This document shows positions 17,558 through 25,680 of a stretch of DNA of 64,000 bases, in pieces. How positions within the stretch are numbered: position 1 is the stretch's first letter; each line of letters starts with the position of its first letter. A program made the position numbers and the translations under genes. The stretch covers positions 22,054-86,053 of the forward strand of contig JBKQPR010000310.1 of assembly GCA_052144935.1 (NCBI GenBank), read 5' to 3'. The DNA comes from JOPF133 sp052144935 (GTDB lineage: Bacteria; Acidobacteriota; Terriglobia; Bryobacterales; Bryobacteraceae). The notes under the pieces were generated by a model that ran no database searches, was not told the origin of the DNA, and saw only the letters and a program-made list of their open reading frames with translations.

Positions 17558-17794
17558 TCACCACTCGCTGCGCTCTAAAGTGCGGCGCGCCGCCGTTGAA
17601 ACGAACTCCTCCGCCGGTAGGCCCAACTCGGCGCAGACCCGATCGATGGCCTCGGTCACATGTTCTGGCGCGCGCCGCGCCACATACTCCCTCAAGGCAT
17701 CGCTGAACAACTGGCTGCGCGACTTCTTGGTGCGCTGCGCAAGCCGCTCGGCCTCCTCGAACACGTCATCCGGGATGGAAACCCTCGTCCTCAT
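17558..17794 (-). CDS. ribbon-helix-helix antitoxin-like protein
   Basis: A 78-residue protein starting MRTRVSIPDDVFEEAERLAQ, a typical N-terminal beta strand plus helix of the CopG/RHH DNA-binding family, followed by SRSQLFSDALREYVARRAPE. Such proteins are commonly antitoxins that repress their own operon. No toxin gene follows on the same strand: the next DNA downstream is the ThuA gene in the opposite direction, 20 bases away. It is therefore an orphan antitoxin or a stand-alone regulator. There is no clear ribosome site. Confidence 0.75.
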   Translation of the reverse strand: MRTRVSIPDDVFEEAERLAQRTKKSRSQLFSDALREYVARRAPEHVTEAIDRVCAELGLPAEEFVSTAARRTLERSEW

Positions 17795-17876
17795 AGCGTC
17801 AGTATAACCGCGCTTACTGGGTCTTCGACCGCGTGATGTTGTGCTGCTGCAGTGAACCACTTCGTGGCGCCAATCG

Positions 17877-17901
17877 GAGCCGCGCGCGTCAGCAAGCGGT
17901 T
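17877..17901. repeat. single-arm remnant of family C palindrome
   Basis: GAGCCGCGCGCGTCAGCAAG... matches one arm of the family C element at 25625-25652 at about 20 of 25 positions. No partner arm is present. It lies in the 195-base gap between the antitoxin and DUF1080 genes. Confidence 0.5.
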
Positions 17902-17989
17902 TTCGGAATAGCACCGAGTCTCGCGGTCGGAGACCGAGCGGCCCGGCCCGCCCCCCATGGCGCCCGCCGCGATGTAAACTGTACGTGAC

Positions 17990-18895
17990 ATGAAACAGTT
18001 TGCTCTGGCAGTACTCCTCGCGACCGCGATTCTCGCTCAGAAATCGGACAATCCCTTCCTCGGACGATGGGATCTCAATGTCACGCCGCCCACCGGCGCG
18101 GCTTACCCGGACTGGATCGAGGTCACCCAGACGGGCGGCGCGCTGGCGGCCCGCATTCAGCCGCGGGGTGGCGGCGCCTTTGTGGCCGAGGGCGTCCAAA
18201 TGGACGGCGCGCGGCTGATCGTCAAGGCACGCCAGGGCACCACCTGGGAACTCAGCATGGACAGCGGAAAGCTGGTAGGCAGCATCAAGCACGGCGCGAC
18301 CGACCAGGGCAAGATCGCGGGCGTCCGGGCGCCGGCGCTCGACCGGCCGATGCCCAAGGCTTGGACCAATCCCGAGCCGATCTTCAACGGCAAGGACCTC
18401 AGCGGTTGGGAGCCGATCGGGACTAACCCGAATCATTGGACCGTGAAGAACGGCGAGCTGATTAACGAAGAACACGGCGCCAACCTCCGTACGACTCGCA
18501 AGTTCCAGGATTTCAAGCTGCATATCGAGTACAACTGCCCGGACAAGGGCAACAGCGGCGTATACCTGCGGGGGCGCTACGAGGTCCAGGTGGAGTACGA
18601 GCCTGTGGACGCCAACGACCGGCTTCATAGCATGGGGACGATTTACTCGTTCGTGCCGGCGGCGGTGGAACTGCCGCGCAAGCCGGGCACTTGGGAGAGC
18701 TTCGACATCACCTTGGTGGGGCGCCACGTGACGATCATTCGCGACGGCGTAAAAACCATCGACAACCAGGAGATTCCCAGCCTCACCGGCGGCGCGCTGG
18801 ATAGCAACGAAGGAGAGCCGGGGCCGTTCTATCTCCAGGGCGATCACACCGGCGGAATGCTGTACCGCAATATTACGGTGCAGTTGCCGAAGTAG
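17990..18895 (+). CDS. secreted DUF1080 protein (3-keto-disaccharide hydrolase-like)
   Basis: A 301-residue protein with signal peptide MKQFALAVLLATAILAQ. Residues ~25-115 are a small beta-rich domain (NPFLGRWDLNV, WIEVTQTGGALAARIQP). Residues ~125-301 are DUF1080, a concanavalin-like sandwich, with PIFNGKDLSGWEPIG, FKLHIEYNCPDKGNSGVYLRG and SLTGGALDSNEGEPGPFYLQGDH. Some family members hydrolyse 3-keto-glycosides, and periplasmic sugar processing fits the window. A close paralogue is encoded at 38490-39404 on the other strand with the same domain order, and an 80-base piece of this gene recurs at 19782-19860. Confidence 0.88.
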   Translation: MKQFALAVLLATAILAQKSDNPFLGRWDLNVTPPTGAAYPDWIEVTQTGGALAARIQPRGGGAFVAEGVQMDGARLIVKARQGTTWELSMDSGKLVGSIKHGATDQGKIAGVRAPALDRPMPKAWTNPEPIFNGKDLSGWEPIGTNPNHWTVKNGELINEEHGANLRTTRKFQDFKLHIEYNCPDKGNSGVYLRGRYEVQVEYEPVDANDRLHSMGTIYSFVPAAVELPRKPGTWESFDITLVGRHVTIIRDGVKTIDNQEIPSLTGGALDSNEGEPGPFYLQGDHTGGMLYRNITVQLPK

Positions 18896-19022
18896 CGCTC
18901 GTGATGCGCTTCGAACGCGCGCCGGAGTACGGCATTCCCAGTCCAGTAGGACCGCACCTTCAATCGACACTCGCGCCTGAATGTTGTCTGGCGGGCCGTG
19001 TAAAATGAAAGCGGAGCACACA

Positions 19023-19271
19023 ATGCCGGACTGGAAACCAGCCGCTTACAAGGACTATCAGTGGATCGTTGCCGATCCGGATCTACTTGGCGGAAAACTA
19101 GCGATTCGCGGTACGCGCCTGGCTGTCTCTTTGATTCTCGAATGCCTTGCCGGCGGCATGTCCCTCGAAGAGATCGATCAATCCTTTGATGGCGCTTTTC
19201 CGCCCGACGCTTTGCCTGAGGTTTTGAAGGTCGCCTCCGAGCTCGCCGACTCCTTTCATGTGGCTGCTTGA
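19023..19271 (+). CDS. DUF433 antitoxin
   Basis: An 82-residue protein with the DUF433 pattern: WIVADPDLLGGKLAIRGTRLAVSLILECLAGG and MSLEEIDQSF..FPPDALPEVLKVA. The ATG at 19023 is preceded by GCGGAG. DUF433 proteins carry a winged-helix-like DNA-binding domain and act as antitoxins for PIN-like (DUF5615) toxins. The next gene overlaps by 14 bases and is exactly such a toxin, so this is a complete locus of the VapBC45-like type. Confidence 0.88.
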   Translation: MPDWKPAAYKDYQWIVADPDLLGGKLAIRGTRLAVSLILECLAGGMSLEEIDQSFDGAFPPDALPEVLKVASELADSFHVAA

Positions 19272-19593
19272 TGCCAACATGGACGTGCACCTCGTGTCCG
19301 TTCTTCAGGGTCTGGAAGTTGCCTGCGACACCGCGCGAAACCGTGGCTGGAAGGCATTGTCCAACGGCGATCTGGTGAAGGCAGCGGTGGAAGCCGGCTT
19401 CGTCTGCCTTCTCACTCGGGACCATCTCTTTGGCCAATCCGCCTCGCGCGCGCTCAAACTGTTCCCACACTTCGCTGTCGTCGTGGTGAATATCCGCCAG
19501 CAGCGTTGGGCTGAGTACCGGGAACAATTCATCGCGCGATGGACAGACCATCCGATTGAGCCCGTGGCCGGCCGCTTGATTGACTGGCCATAG
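19258..19593 (+). CDS. DUF5615 PIN-like toxin
   Basis: A 111-residue protein beginning MWLLDANMDVHLVSVLQGLEV. The first acidic residue (LLDANM) and the later LLTRDHLFGQSA segment are the usual acidic positions of PIN-like nucleases of the DUF5615 (Mut7-C-like) family. It is translated from within the 3' end of the DUF433 gene (14-base overlap), as is normal for this antitoxin-toxin pair. It presumably cleaves RNA when free of the antitoxin. Confidence 0.85.
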   Translation: MWLLDANMDVHLVSVLQGLEVACDTARNRGWKALSNGDLVKAAVEAGFVCLLTRDHLFGQSASRALKLFPHFAVVVVNIRQQRWAEYREQFIARWTDHPIEPVAGRLIDWP

Positions 19594-19635
19594 GGATGGA
19601 GAGCATTCCTTCCATGGAGTGCCTGTCCATGAAAT

Positions 19636-19728
19636 CGGTTCGACGCCAATTTCAATTTGCTGGTGGGCAAGCTGATGGAGATGGACGGCCGCCTGTCGAA
19701 GGTAGAGGCCAAATTAGGGATCGGGTGA
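19636..19728 (+). pseudogene. remnant of a small helical protein
   Basis: A 30-codon frame ending in TGA at 19726-19728 reads RFDANFNLLVGKLMEMDGRL then SKVEAKLGIG, an amphipathic helix typical of small coiled-coil proteins. An in-frame TGA stands directly upstream and there is no start codon, so this is a leftover 3' end. It lies in the gene-free interval 19594-19901. Confidence 0.4.
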
Positions 19729-19781
19729 ACTCTGCCGTGCGCCTCGCACGGCCTCCGCCGATGCCGAGCGCTCAGGTGACG

Positions 19782-19860
19782 ACCTCAGCGGTTGGGAGCC
19801 GCTCGGGACCAACCCGAATCAATGGACCGCGAAGAACGGCGAGCTGACCAGCGAAGAGCG
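19782..19860 (+). pseudogene. DUF1080 gene fragment
   Basis: 79 bases match 18395-18473 of the DUF1080 gene 1.3 kb upstream with few substitutions (both read GACCTCAGCGGTTGGGAGCC, then ..AACCCGAATCA..TGGACCG, then GAAGAACGGCGAGCTGA). It corresponds to the DLSGWEP...WTVKNGEL strand region. Sequence on both sides is unrelated. It looks like a copied patch left by recombination, not a gene. Confidence 0.75.
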
Positions 19861-19901
19861 GCGGGCACGGTTGAGGGGCGGTCTCTGACGGGACGCCCCC
19901 T

Positions 19902-21172
19902 TTGCACGGCTGGGCTACGATTCGTGCCGACTCGGCGTGGGTTACAGAGCTGCGGCCGTGGGAAAATGTGCAAGTGCCCGGAAAGCCCTCAACGTCTCCA
20001 AAGCCAAGGGTGCGCGGCGCCAACCTCTATGAAGCCATTGGCGGCAAAGCGGCATGCCGCAGACTCTCGGTGGCATTCTACGCCCGTGTAGAGCGGGATC
20101 CCGTACTCAGGCCACTATTTCCTGGAAAATCGTTCAAATGCGCGATTGAAGAGTTCAGCGCTTTCCTGGCTCAATTCCTCGGGGGACCGGACGAGGATGC
20201 CGAGCGCCGCTGGTGGCTGAGCCTTCGCGAATCGCACATGCGCTTCAAAATCGGACCGAGAGAGAGGCAGGCTTGGATAGCGAACATGATTCAGGCCTTC
20301 GAAGATGTTCAAATCGAGGAGCCGATGCGGAGTGAACTCCTTGGTTTCTTTGAGCGGTCCTCCGCTCATGTCGTTAACCAGGGAGAGACATCCGCCATCG
20401 AACGGGGCCGAAGCGATACGCTTGGCAACCAAACGCACGCAGAGATCTCCCGCCGCTGGGAGGCGCAGACGCGGCTGGACGAGGCGGTGGCCGCCATACG
20501 TAGCGGCGACGCGAATCGCGCCATCGTGTTGGCGGAGAGTTCTGCCCTCCAAATTTGCAGCCGGCCGGTACATTCCGGTTTGCTGGCGCTGATGGTCCGG
20601 TGCGGGCAAAGCGGCCTGCTCGACTACGTGCGGGCGAAGTTAACCAGCGATCCGGCGCTCGCTCAGGAGCGCTACGCGGGCCGCACCTTGTTGCACGAAG
20701 CGGCCGCCGCGGGAAGTTTGGCCACGGTGGAGTTGCTATTGAGTCTTGGCGCGGACCCTAACGTTCAGAACGGCAGCGGGCACACGCCGCTGTACTGCTT
20801 GGGCAATGAGTGCGCGGTTGAGGGAGCGGGAAAAGTGGTTCGCGCATTGGTTCAAGCCGGAGCCGATGTGGATGCCAACGACGGCGCCAAACCTGCACCC
20901 CGCTTCACATGGCGGCACGGCGGGGCAACCTAGAGGTTGCCGAGGCTCTGCTGGATTGCGGCGCGGACATTGAGGCACGCGACAGTCTTGGCCATACGCC
21001 GCTGCGGCGTGCGGTCAATTGTGACAAAGCCGGACTGGCTTCGCTGCTCCTGGCCAAGGGGGCGGATGCTCAGTCGAGAGGAAGGGATGGGACGACCCCC
21101 ATTCTGGCCGCGAGAACCCCCGCGATGAAACGGCTCCTGCAACGTGCAGTCGACGGAAGAATGCGGCCATAG
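19902..21172 (+). CDS. truncated haemoglobin-ankyrin repeat fusion, frameshifted
   Basis: The N-terminal ~150 residues contain a truncated haemoglobin: ANLYEAIGGKAACRRLSVAF, LRPLFPGKSF, FLAQFLGGP, SLRESHMRFKIGPRERQAWI, with the His of ESHMRF as likely proximal haem ligand and the Trp of AWIANM as in group II globins. From ~residue 225 come ankyrin repeats (GRTLLHEAAAAGSLATVELL, NVQNGSGHTPLYCLG). At about 20888-20893 the frame breaks: the first frame ends in TAG at 20931-20933, while the -1 frame continues the ankyrin pattern (TCTPLHMAARRGNLEVAEAL) to 21172. One base appears to be missing there. The start is uncertain: ATG 19902 is the first, but GTG codons near 19971-20007 fit a globin N-terminus better. 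Gas sensing coupled to protein binding is a guess. Confidence 0.75.
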
Positions 21173-21212
21173 CACCACACAGGGCCCCGCCGCCCGCCCA
21201 GCCTTCGCACTT

Positions 21213-21230
21213 TCACCCACTTTTGGGTGA
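21213..21230. terminator. hairpin after the globin-ankyrin gene
   Basis: TCACCCA-CTTT-TGGGTGA is a perfect 7-bp stem with a 4-base loop, 40 bases after the stop at 21172. A T-run does not follow directly, so it is only a possible terminator separating this gene from the respiratory cluster. Confidence 0.4.
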
Positions 21231-21332
21231 GCCAAATTCCGCTTTTCCCCCAATCCTGACCCATTTCGTCTTGATAAATCTTCTTTTTGAATCTGGCACT
21301 TAGCGTGCAATGATGCGTAACCGGATAAAAAG

Positions 21333-21348
21333 AGTCTAAATAGATACT
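21333..21348. promoter_or_regulatory. imperfect dyad upstream of the Rrf2 gene
   Basis: AGTCTAAATAGATACT reads the same on both strands at 10 of 16 positions, within an AT-rich stretch 24 bases before the regulator start. The size and AT-richness resemble Rrf2-family (IscR/NsrR) operators, so autoregulation by the adjacent gene is possible. No convincing -35/-10 pair was fixed here. Confidence 0.3.
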
Positions 21349-21371
21349 TGAGGTGCGGTGGTCCTCGCTTA

Positions 21372-21821
21372 ATGCAACTGACCAGAGCGGCGGATTATGC
21401 GGTGCGGGTGATGATCCACCTGGCGGGATTGCCGCCGGGGTCGCGGACCAGCCGGGACGAACTGGCGGCGGCCGCCGAGTGCCCGGAGCAGTTTTTGTCC
21501 AAGGTGCTGCAGAGCCTGACGCGCGCGGGGCTGGTGGTGTCGCACCGAGGCAACACCGGCGGCTTTGAATTGCCCCCCATGCATCGCGAGGCTTCGCTGC
21601 TGCAGGTGATCGAGGCCATCGAAGGTCCGCTGCGGTTGAACCTGTGTCTGACCTCAGCTTTCGCCTGTTCGCGGCAGACCTGGTGCCCGGCGCACGCCGT
21701 CTGGGCGGAGGCGCAGGCCGCCATGGCCGCAGTGCTGCGCAATGCCACCATCGGCGGGCTGGCGCGGCAAGCCGGCGGCGGCGCGGATGAAGGGCGAGTC
21801 GAGGGACCGCAGTGGAACTGA
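21372..21821 (+). CDS. Rrf2-family Fe-S regulator
   Basis: A 149-residue protein starting MQLTRAADYAVRVMIHLAGL with the Rrf2 winged helix (AAECPEQFLSKVLQSLTRAG). Three Cys at 92, 99 and 105 (C-X6-C-X5-C) sit where IscR/NsrR/RsrR-type members bind an Fe-S cluster, so a redox-, O2- or NO-responsive switch is expected. It is the first gene of the respiratory cluster and overlaps the next gene by 10 bases, which makes control of the whole quinol-oxidase operon likely. The start at 21372 is chosen because family homology begins there. Confidence 0.88.
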   Translation: MQLTRAADYAVRVMIHLAGLPPGSRTSRDELAAAAECPEQFLSKVLQSLTRAGLVVSHRGNTGGFELPPMHREASLLQVIEAIEGPLRLNLCLTSAFACSRQTWCPAHAVWAEAQAAMAAVLRNATIGGLARQAGGGADEGRVEGPQWN

Positions 21822-22003
21822 CCTGGCTGGCGCTGCTGGCGAGCCTGGCCATCGCCCTGGCGGCGGTCTGCATTTTCATCTATGCGGTGAAGAAGGATTA
21901 TTTCCGCGACATCGAGGACGCCAAATACCAGGTGTTCTGGAGCGATCTGGAGCCGCTGGTGGATTCTTCCAAGGAGAAACAGGATGGCAGCAGTGACGAC
22001 TGA
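21812..22003 (+). CDS. ccoS: CcoS-like small membrane protein
   Basis: A 63-residue protein starting at GTG 21812 with one N-terminal membrane helix (LTWLALLASLAIALAAVCIFIY) followed by AVKKDYFRDIEDAKYQVFWSDLE. This resembles the CcoS pattern (AVxxGxFDDLEGPAxRIL..DD). CcoS is needed to insert cofactors, notably copper, into cbb3 oxidase. A second small protein with a similar tail is at 27749. The gene overlaps the regulator by 10 bases and the Rieske gene by 20. In other cbb3 clusters ccoS sits near ccoI; here it is placed at the head of the operon. Confidence 0.6.
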   Translation: MELTWLALLASLAIALAAVCIFIYAVKKDYFRDIEDAKYQVFWSDLEPLVDSSKEKQDGSSDD

Positions 22004-22454
22004 GAACGCCAACCTGCCGCGCCGGCGGGTGCTGGCCTGGCTATCGAGCGTGGGGCTGGCGGGATCGGCGGTGCTGGCGGTTCTCTCGGACCTCATCTTT
22101 TTCAAGCCGCGAGTCACCTACGGACAGCCGGCGCTGTTTCAGATCGGCAAGCCGGAGGAGTTTCCGCCGGGAACCCGGATTGCGCGCGAAGCGGAGCGTA
22201 TCTGCATCGTGCGCGAGGGCAATAAGATCGCCGCCATCTCTACCACCTGCACGCACCTGGGCTGCAGCGTGGCGATTTCTGATACGGGCTTCGCCTGCCC
22301 CTGCCACGGGTCGCGCTACGACCAGGATGGCGCGGTGACGGGCGGGCCGGCGCCCAGGCCGCTGCCATGGTTCAAGGTCGCACTGGCGCCCAATGGCGAA
22401 ATCGAAGTGGATAAGAACGCGCAGGTCGATCCCGGGACTTACTTAATCGTATGA
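21984..22454 (+). CDS. Rieske iron-sulfur protein
   Basis: A 156-residue protein. A Tat-like N-terminus (LPRRRVLAWLSSVGLAGSAVLAV) anchors it in the membrane. The 2Fe-2S ligands are clear: CTHLGC at 89-94 and CPCHGS at 105-110, including the two extra Cys of the disulfide found in bc-type Rieske proteins. It should accept electrons from quinol at the Qo site of the cytochrome b encoded next (4-base overlap, ATGA). Confidence 0.93.
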   Translation: MAAVTTENANLPRRRVLAWLSSVGLAGSAVLAVLSDLIFFKPRVTYGQPALFQIGKPEEFPPGTRIAREAERICIVREGNKIAAISTTCTHLGCSVAISDTGFACPCHGSRYDQDGAVTGGPAPRPLPWFKVALAPNGEIEVDKNAQVDPGTYLIV

Positions 22455-23719
22455 GCACCGCCACGAAAGAGCCGGGCGTGTGGAACGCCATCCGCGAGCT
22501 GCCCTCCAACGTGTGGAGTTCGGTATTCCGGAATCCTCTGCCATCCACGGATCTGGAGCGCGCGTCGACGAGCTTCACCAATTTCTTCCTGCACATTCAC
22601 CCGGTGAAAGTGAACCGCAATACGCTCCGGCCGGCATACACACTGGGCCTGGGGCTGATCTCCACGTTCCTGTTCGTGATTCTGGTGGTGACCGGCGTGT
22701 TGCTGATGTTTTACTACGTGCCCTCCACCACGCAGGCCTACGACCGCATGTTGGACTTGCGCGGCACGGTGGCCTTCGGCATCTTTCTGCGCAACATGCA
22801 CCGGTGGGCGGCGCACGGCATGGTGGCGATGGTGTTCCTGCATATGTGCCGCGTGTTTCTCACCGGGGCGTACAAGAAGCCGCGCGAATTCAACTGGGTG
22901 ATCGGCGTGGGGCTGTTCCTGGTGACGCTGTTCCTGAGCTTCACCGGCTACCTGCTGCCGTGGGACCAACTGGCCTTCTGGGCGATCACCGTGGGGACAT
23001 CCATTGCGGGATACGCGCCGCTCGTCGGCAAGCAGATTCAGTTCGTTCTGCTGGGCGACACCAGCGTGGGCCAGGAAGCGCTGTTGCGGTTTTACGTGTT
23101 GCACGTGGCGGTGCTGCCCGCGGTGCTGATGCTGCTGGTGGGCGTGCACTTCTGGAGGATTCGCAAGGATGGCGGGCTTTCACGTCCGGAGGCCCGGCCC
23201 GAGCCGGCCGCGAAGCTGCCCGATGCCGGCACGGTGACCATCAAGAAGGTGTACGGGCTGCAGGGCTTCGTGCGCGGACCATTTACTAAGTTGGGAAACA
23301 CGCCCGACGATTCGGTGTTTAGCTGGCCCAACCTGTTGATGGCTGAGCTGTTTGTGCTGGTGCTGACGGTGTCGGTGATCCTGGTGCTCTCGCTGGCCTT
23401 CAACGCTCCCCTGGAGCAGCCGGTCAACATGATGCATCCGCCCAATCCGGCCAAAGCGCCGTGGTACTTCCTGGGGCTGCAGGAGATGGTGAGTTACTCG
23501 GCCTTCTGGGGCGGCGTGGGAGTGCCGGGGATCCTGGTGCTGCTGTTGCTGTTGGCGCCGTATCTCGACCGGCGGCCGGGCGGGGTGGGCCGCTGGTTTG
23601 CCAGGGAGCGGCTGTTGGCCAACACTATCTTTCTCACGCTGGTGATTCTCAACCTGATCTTCGTTGTGATCGGCACATTCTTCCGGGGGCCGAACTGGAC
23701 GTTCGTGTCTCCTTTCTAA
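22451..23719 (+). CDS. cytochrome b of a bc-type complex
   Basis: A 422-residue membrane protein carrying both the N-terminal (cytochrome b6-like) and C-terminal (subunit IV-like) parts in one chain. The haem-ligand His pairs are visible in MHRWAAHGMVAMVFLH and YVLHVAVLPAVLMLLVGVHFW. The Qo-site motif, PEWY in mitochondrial-type proteins, is APWYF here (PAKAPWYFLGLQE). It oxidises quinol with the Rieske protein. No cytochrome c1 or f gene follows; the next gene is a heptahaem cytochrome instead. Translation starts within the Rieske stop codon. Confidence 0.93.
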   Translation: MSTATKEPGVWNAIRELPSNVWSSVFRNPLPSTDLERASTSFTNFFLHIHPVKVNRNTLRPAYTLGLGLISTFLFVILVVTGVLLMFYYVPSTTQAYDRMLDLRGTVAFGIFLRNMHRWAAHGMVAMVFLHMCRVFLTGAYKKPREFNWVIGVGLFLVTLFLSFTGYLLPWDQLAFWAITVGTSIAGYAPLVGKQIQFVLLGDTSVGQEALLRFYVLHVAVLPAVLMLLVGVHFWRIRKDGGLSRPEARPEPAAKLPDAGTVTIKKVYGLQGFVRGPFTKLGNTPDDSVFSWPNLLMAELFVLVLTVSVILVLSLAFNAPLEQPVNMMHPPNPAKAPWYFLGLQEMVSYSAFWGGVGVPGILVLLLLLAPYLDRRPGGVGRWFARERLLANTIFLTLVILNLIFVVIGTFFRGPNWTFVSPF

Positions 23720-23731
23720 GGACCGGCGGAT

Positions 23732-25546
23732 ATGCGACTGGCACTGGCAATAGCAAGCTTCGTAGTTCTGATCGTGCACGGCGTGGTGTTCTACGATCAG
23801 TTCTTCCATAAGTGGGAGAAGCATCAGACGGCGTACTTCGAGCAGGCGCGGTCGCTCTCGAAGAACGAGCGCGAGCGGGCCGAGTTGGAGACGCGCGCCC
23901 CGCGCATCGAGCAGACCATCGTCACCAGTTTCGGCGATACCCACGTGGACCGCTGCACCACCTGCCACGTGGCCGCGGACGACCCGCGCTTCGCCGGCCA
24001 TGCCGAGCCGTTGAAAAGTCATCCGTATTCGGTGGCGCTAGGCGATGTCCAGCGCAACGGGCGTTGGGAGCGGCGGCACAAGTTCTCGGACTTCGGCTGC
24101 ACGGTCTGCCACGACGGGCAGGGGCGCGGCCTGGAGAGCTTTTACAGCCACGGGCAGGATGAATTCTGGCCCGATCCGCTGCTGGGTTACGTCACGCAGG
24201 CCAACTGGCGCAAGGACTTCGAGCCGCATTTAAAGGGCAAGGAGTACATGGAGGCCGACTGCGCGCAGTGCCACACGGAGCAGGATTTCGCCGGGACACC
24301 GCATGTCGCCCGCGGACGTAAGTTGTTCTACGCCATGAACTGTTACGGATGCCACAAGATCGACGGGTTGAGCGAAGGCACGCTCGGGCCGGACCTGACG
24401 GAGGCGGGCAAGAAGTATAAGATCGACTACCTGTGGGAATCGATTGTGGAGCCGCGCGCCAACCTGGCAACATCGTTCATGCCGAAGTTCCAACTGAGCG
24501 ACGCCGATGTGGAGGCGCTGGTGATTTTCCTGAAGAGCCGGCGCGGAGTGAATTTCGCGGAGACCACGCTCGACCGGTATAAGGCGCACATCGAAAACGC
24601 CGCGGTGGTGATTCCTCCGGGCACCGAAGGCGAAAAGGCCGGCGAGCAACTTTTGAACGACCGCGCCTGCACGGCCTGCCATAAGCTGCGCGATCGCGAC
24701 GGCGGGATCGCCCCGGATCTGACTTATGAGGGACTGATCCGCGACGACTCATGGCTGATGGATCACTTCAAGAACCCGCGGGCGCGGATTCCCGATTCGA
24801 TCATGCCGTCGTTCCGCTTTCCGGACCAGGATTTCCAGCGGATTTCGGTGTACCTGGAAAGCCTGAAGACGCCCCCGGCGGCCATCGGCGCGGAACAAAC
24901 ATATAAGACGCTGTGCGAGCGCTGCCATGGCGATAAGGGCGATGGCAATGGGAAGGTGGCCTGGTACCTGGATCCCTCGCCGCGCGATTTCACCAAGGCC
25001 TCGTTCATGAATTCGAAGCCTCGCGAGCGTTTCGTGACTTCGATTGAGGAAGGCGTTCCGGGCACTTCCATGCCTCCGTGGGGCAAGACCCTGAAGGACG
25101 ACCAGGTGAAGGACGTGCTGACCTATGTCCTGCGGACATTCACCAAAGAGCCACAGAGAGAGCTGAAGCCCCGCAATGTGCCGGACCAGAATCCGGTGGC
25201 CATGAGTGCGGATTCCGTGAAGCATGGCGAGTCGATTTTCCTGGAGCGCTGCACCGGTTGCCACGGGCGCAAGGCGGATGGCAAGGGCCCCAACTCGCTG
25301 GATATTACACCGCGGCCCAGGAATTTGCGGAATTCCTGGTTTGTGGACAAGGCCAGCGACCGGCGGCTGATGGAATCGATTCTCTATGGCGTGCAAGGGA
25401 CGGCCATGCCGCCTTGGATGGATTACGGGCTGAGTAAGAACGATGTTGGCGACTTATTGAATTTTATCCGGAGCATCAATCAGAAGGCTCCCGGGCAGCA
25501 GGTTGTGGCAAGTGGTAACCGCTCCCTGACGGTCGCGGCTCGGTAA
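23732..25546 (+). CDS. seven-haem c-type cytochrome
   Basis: A 604-residue protein with an N-terminal signal anchor (LALAIASFVVLIVHGVVFYDQFF) and seven CXXCH haem-binding sites: CTTCH, CTVCH, CAQCH, CYGCH, CTACH, CERCH and CTGCH. The last five sit in repeated mono-haem cytochrome c domains (for example CERCHGDKGDGNGKV, CTGCHGRKADGKGP, each followed by a Met-containing MPPW). It directly follows cytochrome b (12-base gap) in the place of cytochrome c1, and precedes ccoN. It is the likely electron bridge from the Rieske protein to the cbb3 oxidase and may replace CcoP. Its last ten residues (NRSLTVAAR) are encoded by the left arm of a palindromic repeat. Confidence 0.92.
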   Translation: MRLALAIASFVVLIVHGVVFYDQFFHKWEKHQTAYFEQARSLSKNERERAELETRAPRIEQTIVTSFGDTHVDRCTTCHVAADDPRFAGHAEPLKSHPYSVALGDVQRNGRWERRHKFSDFGCTVCHDGQGRGLESFYSHGQDEFWPDPLLGYVTQANWRKDFEPHLKGKEYMEADCAQCHTEQDFAGTPHVARGRKLFYAMNCYGCHKIDGLSEGTLGPDLTEAGKKYKIDYLWESIVEPRANLATSFMPKFQLSDADVEALVIFLKSRRGVNFAETTLDRYKAHIENAAVVIPPGTEGEKAGEQLLNDRACTACHKLRDRDGGIAPDLTYEGLIRDDSWLMDHFKNPRARIPDSIMPSFRFPDQDFQRISVYLESLKTPPAAIGAEQTYKTLCERCHGDKGDGNGKVAWYLDPSPRDFTKASFMNSKPRERFVTSIEEGVPGTSMPPWGKTLKDDQVKDVLTYVLRTFTKEPQRELKPRNVPDQNPVAMSADSVKHGESIFLERCTGCHGRKADGKGPNSLDITPRPRNLRNSWFVDKASDRRLMESILYGVQGTAMPPWMDYGLSKNDVGDLLNFIRSINQKAPGQQVVASGNRSLTVAAR

Positions 25547-25652
25547 GATCAGTGCAGGTAGTGAGCGGTGACGGTAACGAGCGACGCAGGTAACGAGCGA
25601 CGCAGGTAACGAGCGACGAAGTTAACCGAGCCGCGACCGTCAGGGAGCGGTT
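25517..25652. repeat. palindromic repeat, family C copy 2
   Basis: Perfect 28-bp inverted arms at 25517-25544 and 25625-25652 (AACCGCTCCCTGACGGTCGC... and complement). The 80-base centre contains three tandem copies of a 16-bp unit close to GGTAACGAGCGACGCA. The left arm supplies the C-terminus and stop codon of the heptahaem gene. It separates the bc part from the cbb3 part of the cluster and could end or stabilise the upstream transcript. Confidence 0.88.
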
Positions 25653-25680
25653 GCCGGCAGGGCAATAAGGGGGATAGGTA

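Noticed and set aside
20888..20894. Programmed -1 ribosomal frameshift in the globin-ankyrin gene
   Set aside because: No X-XXY-YYZ slippery heptamer in the reading frame and no obvious stimulating hairpin; a missing base is simpler.
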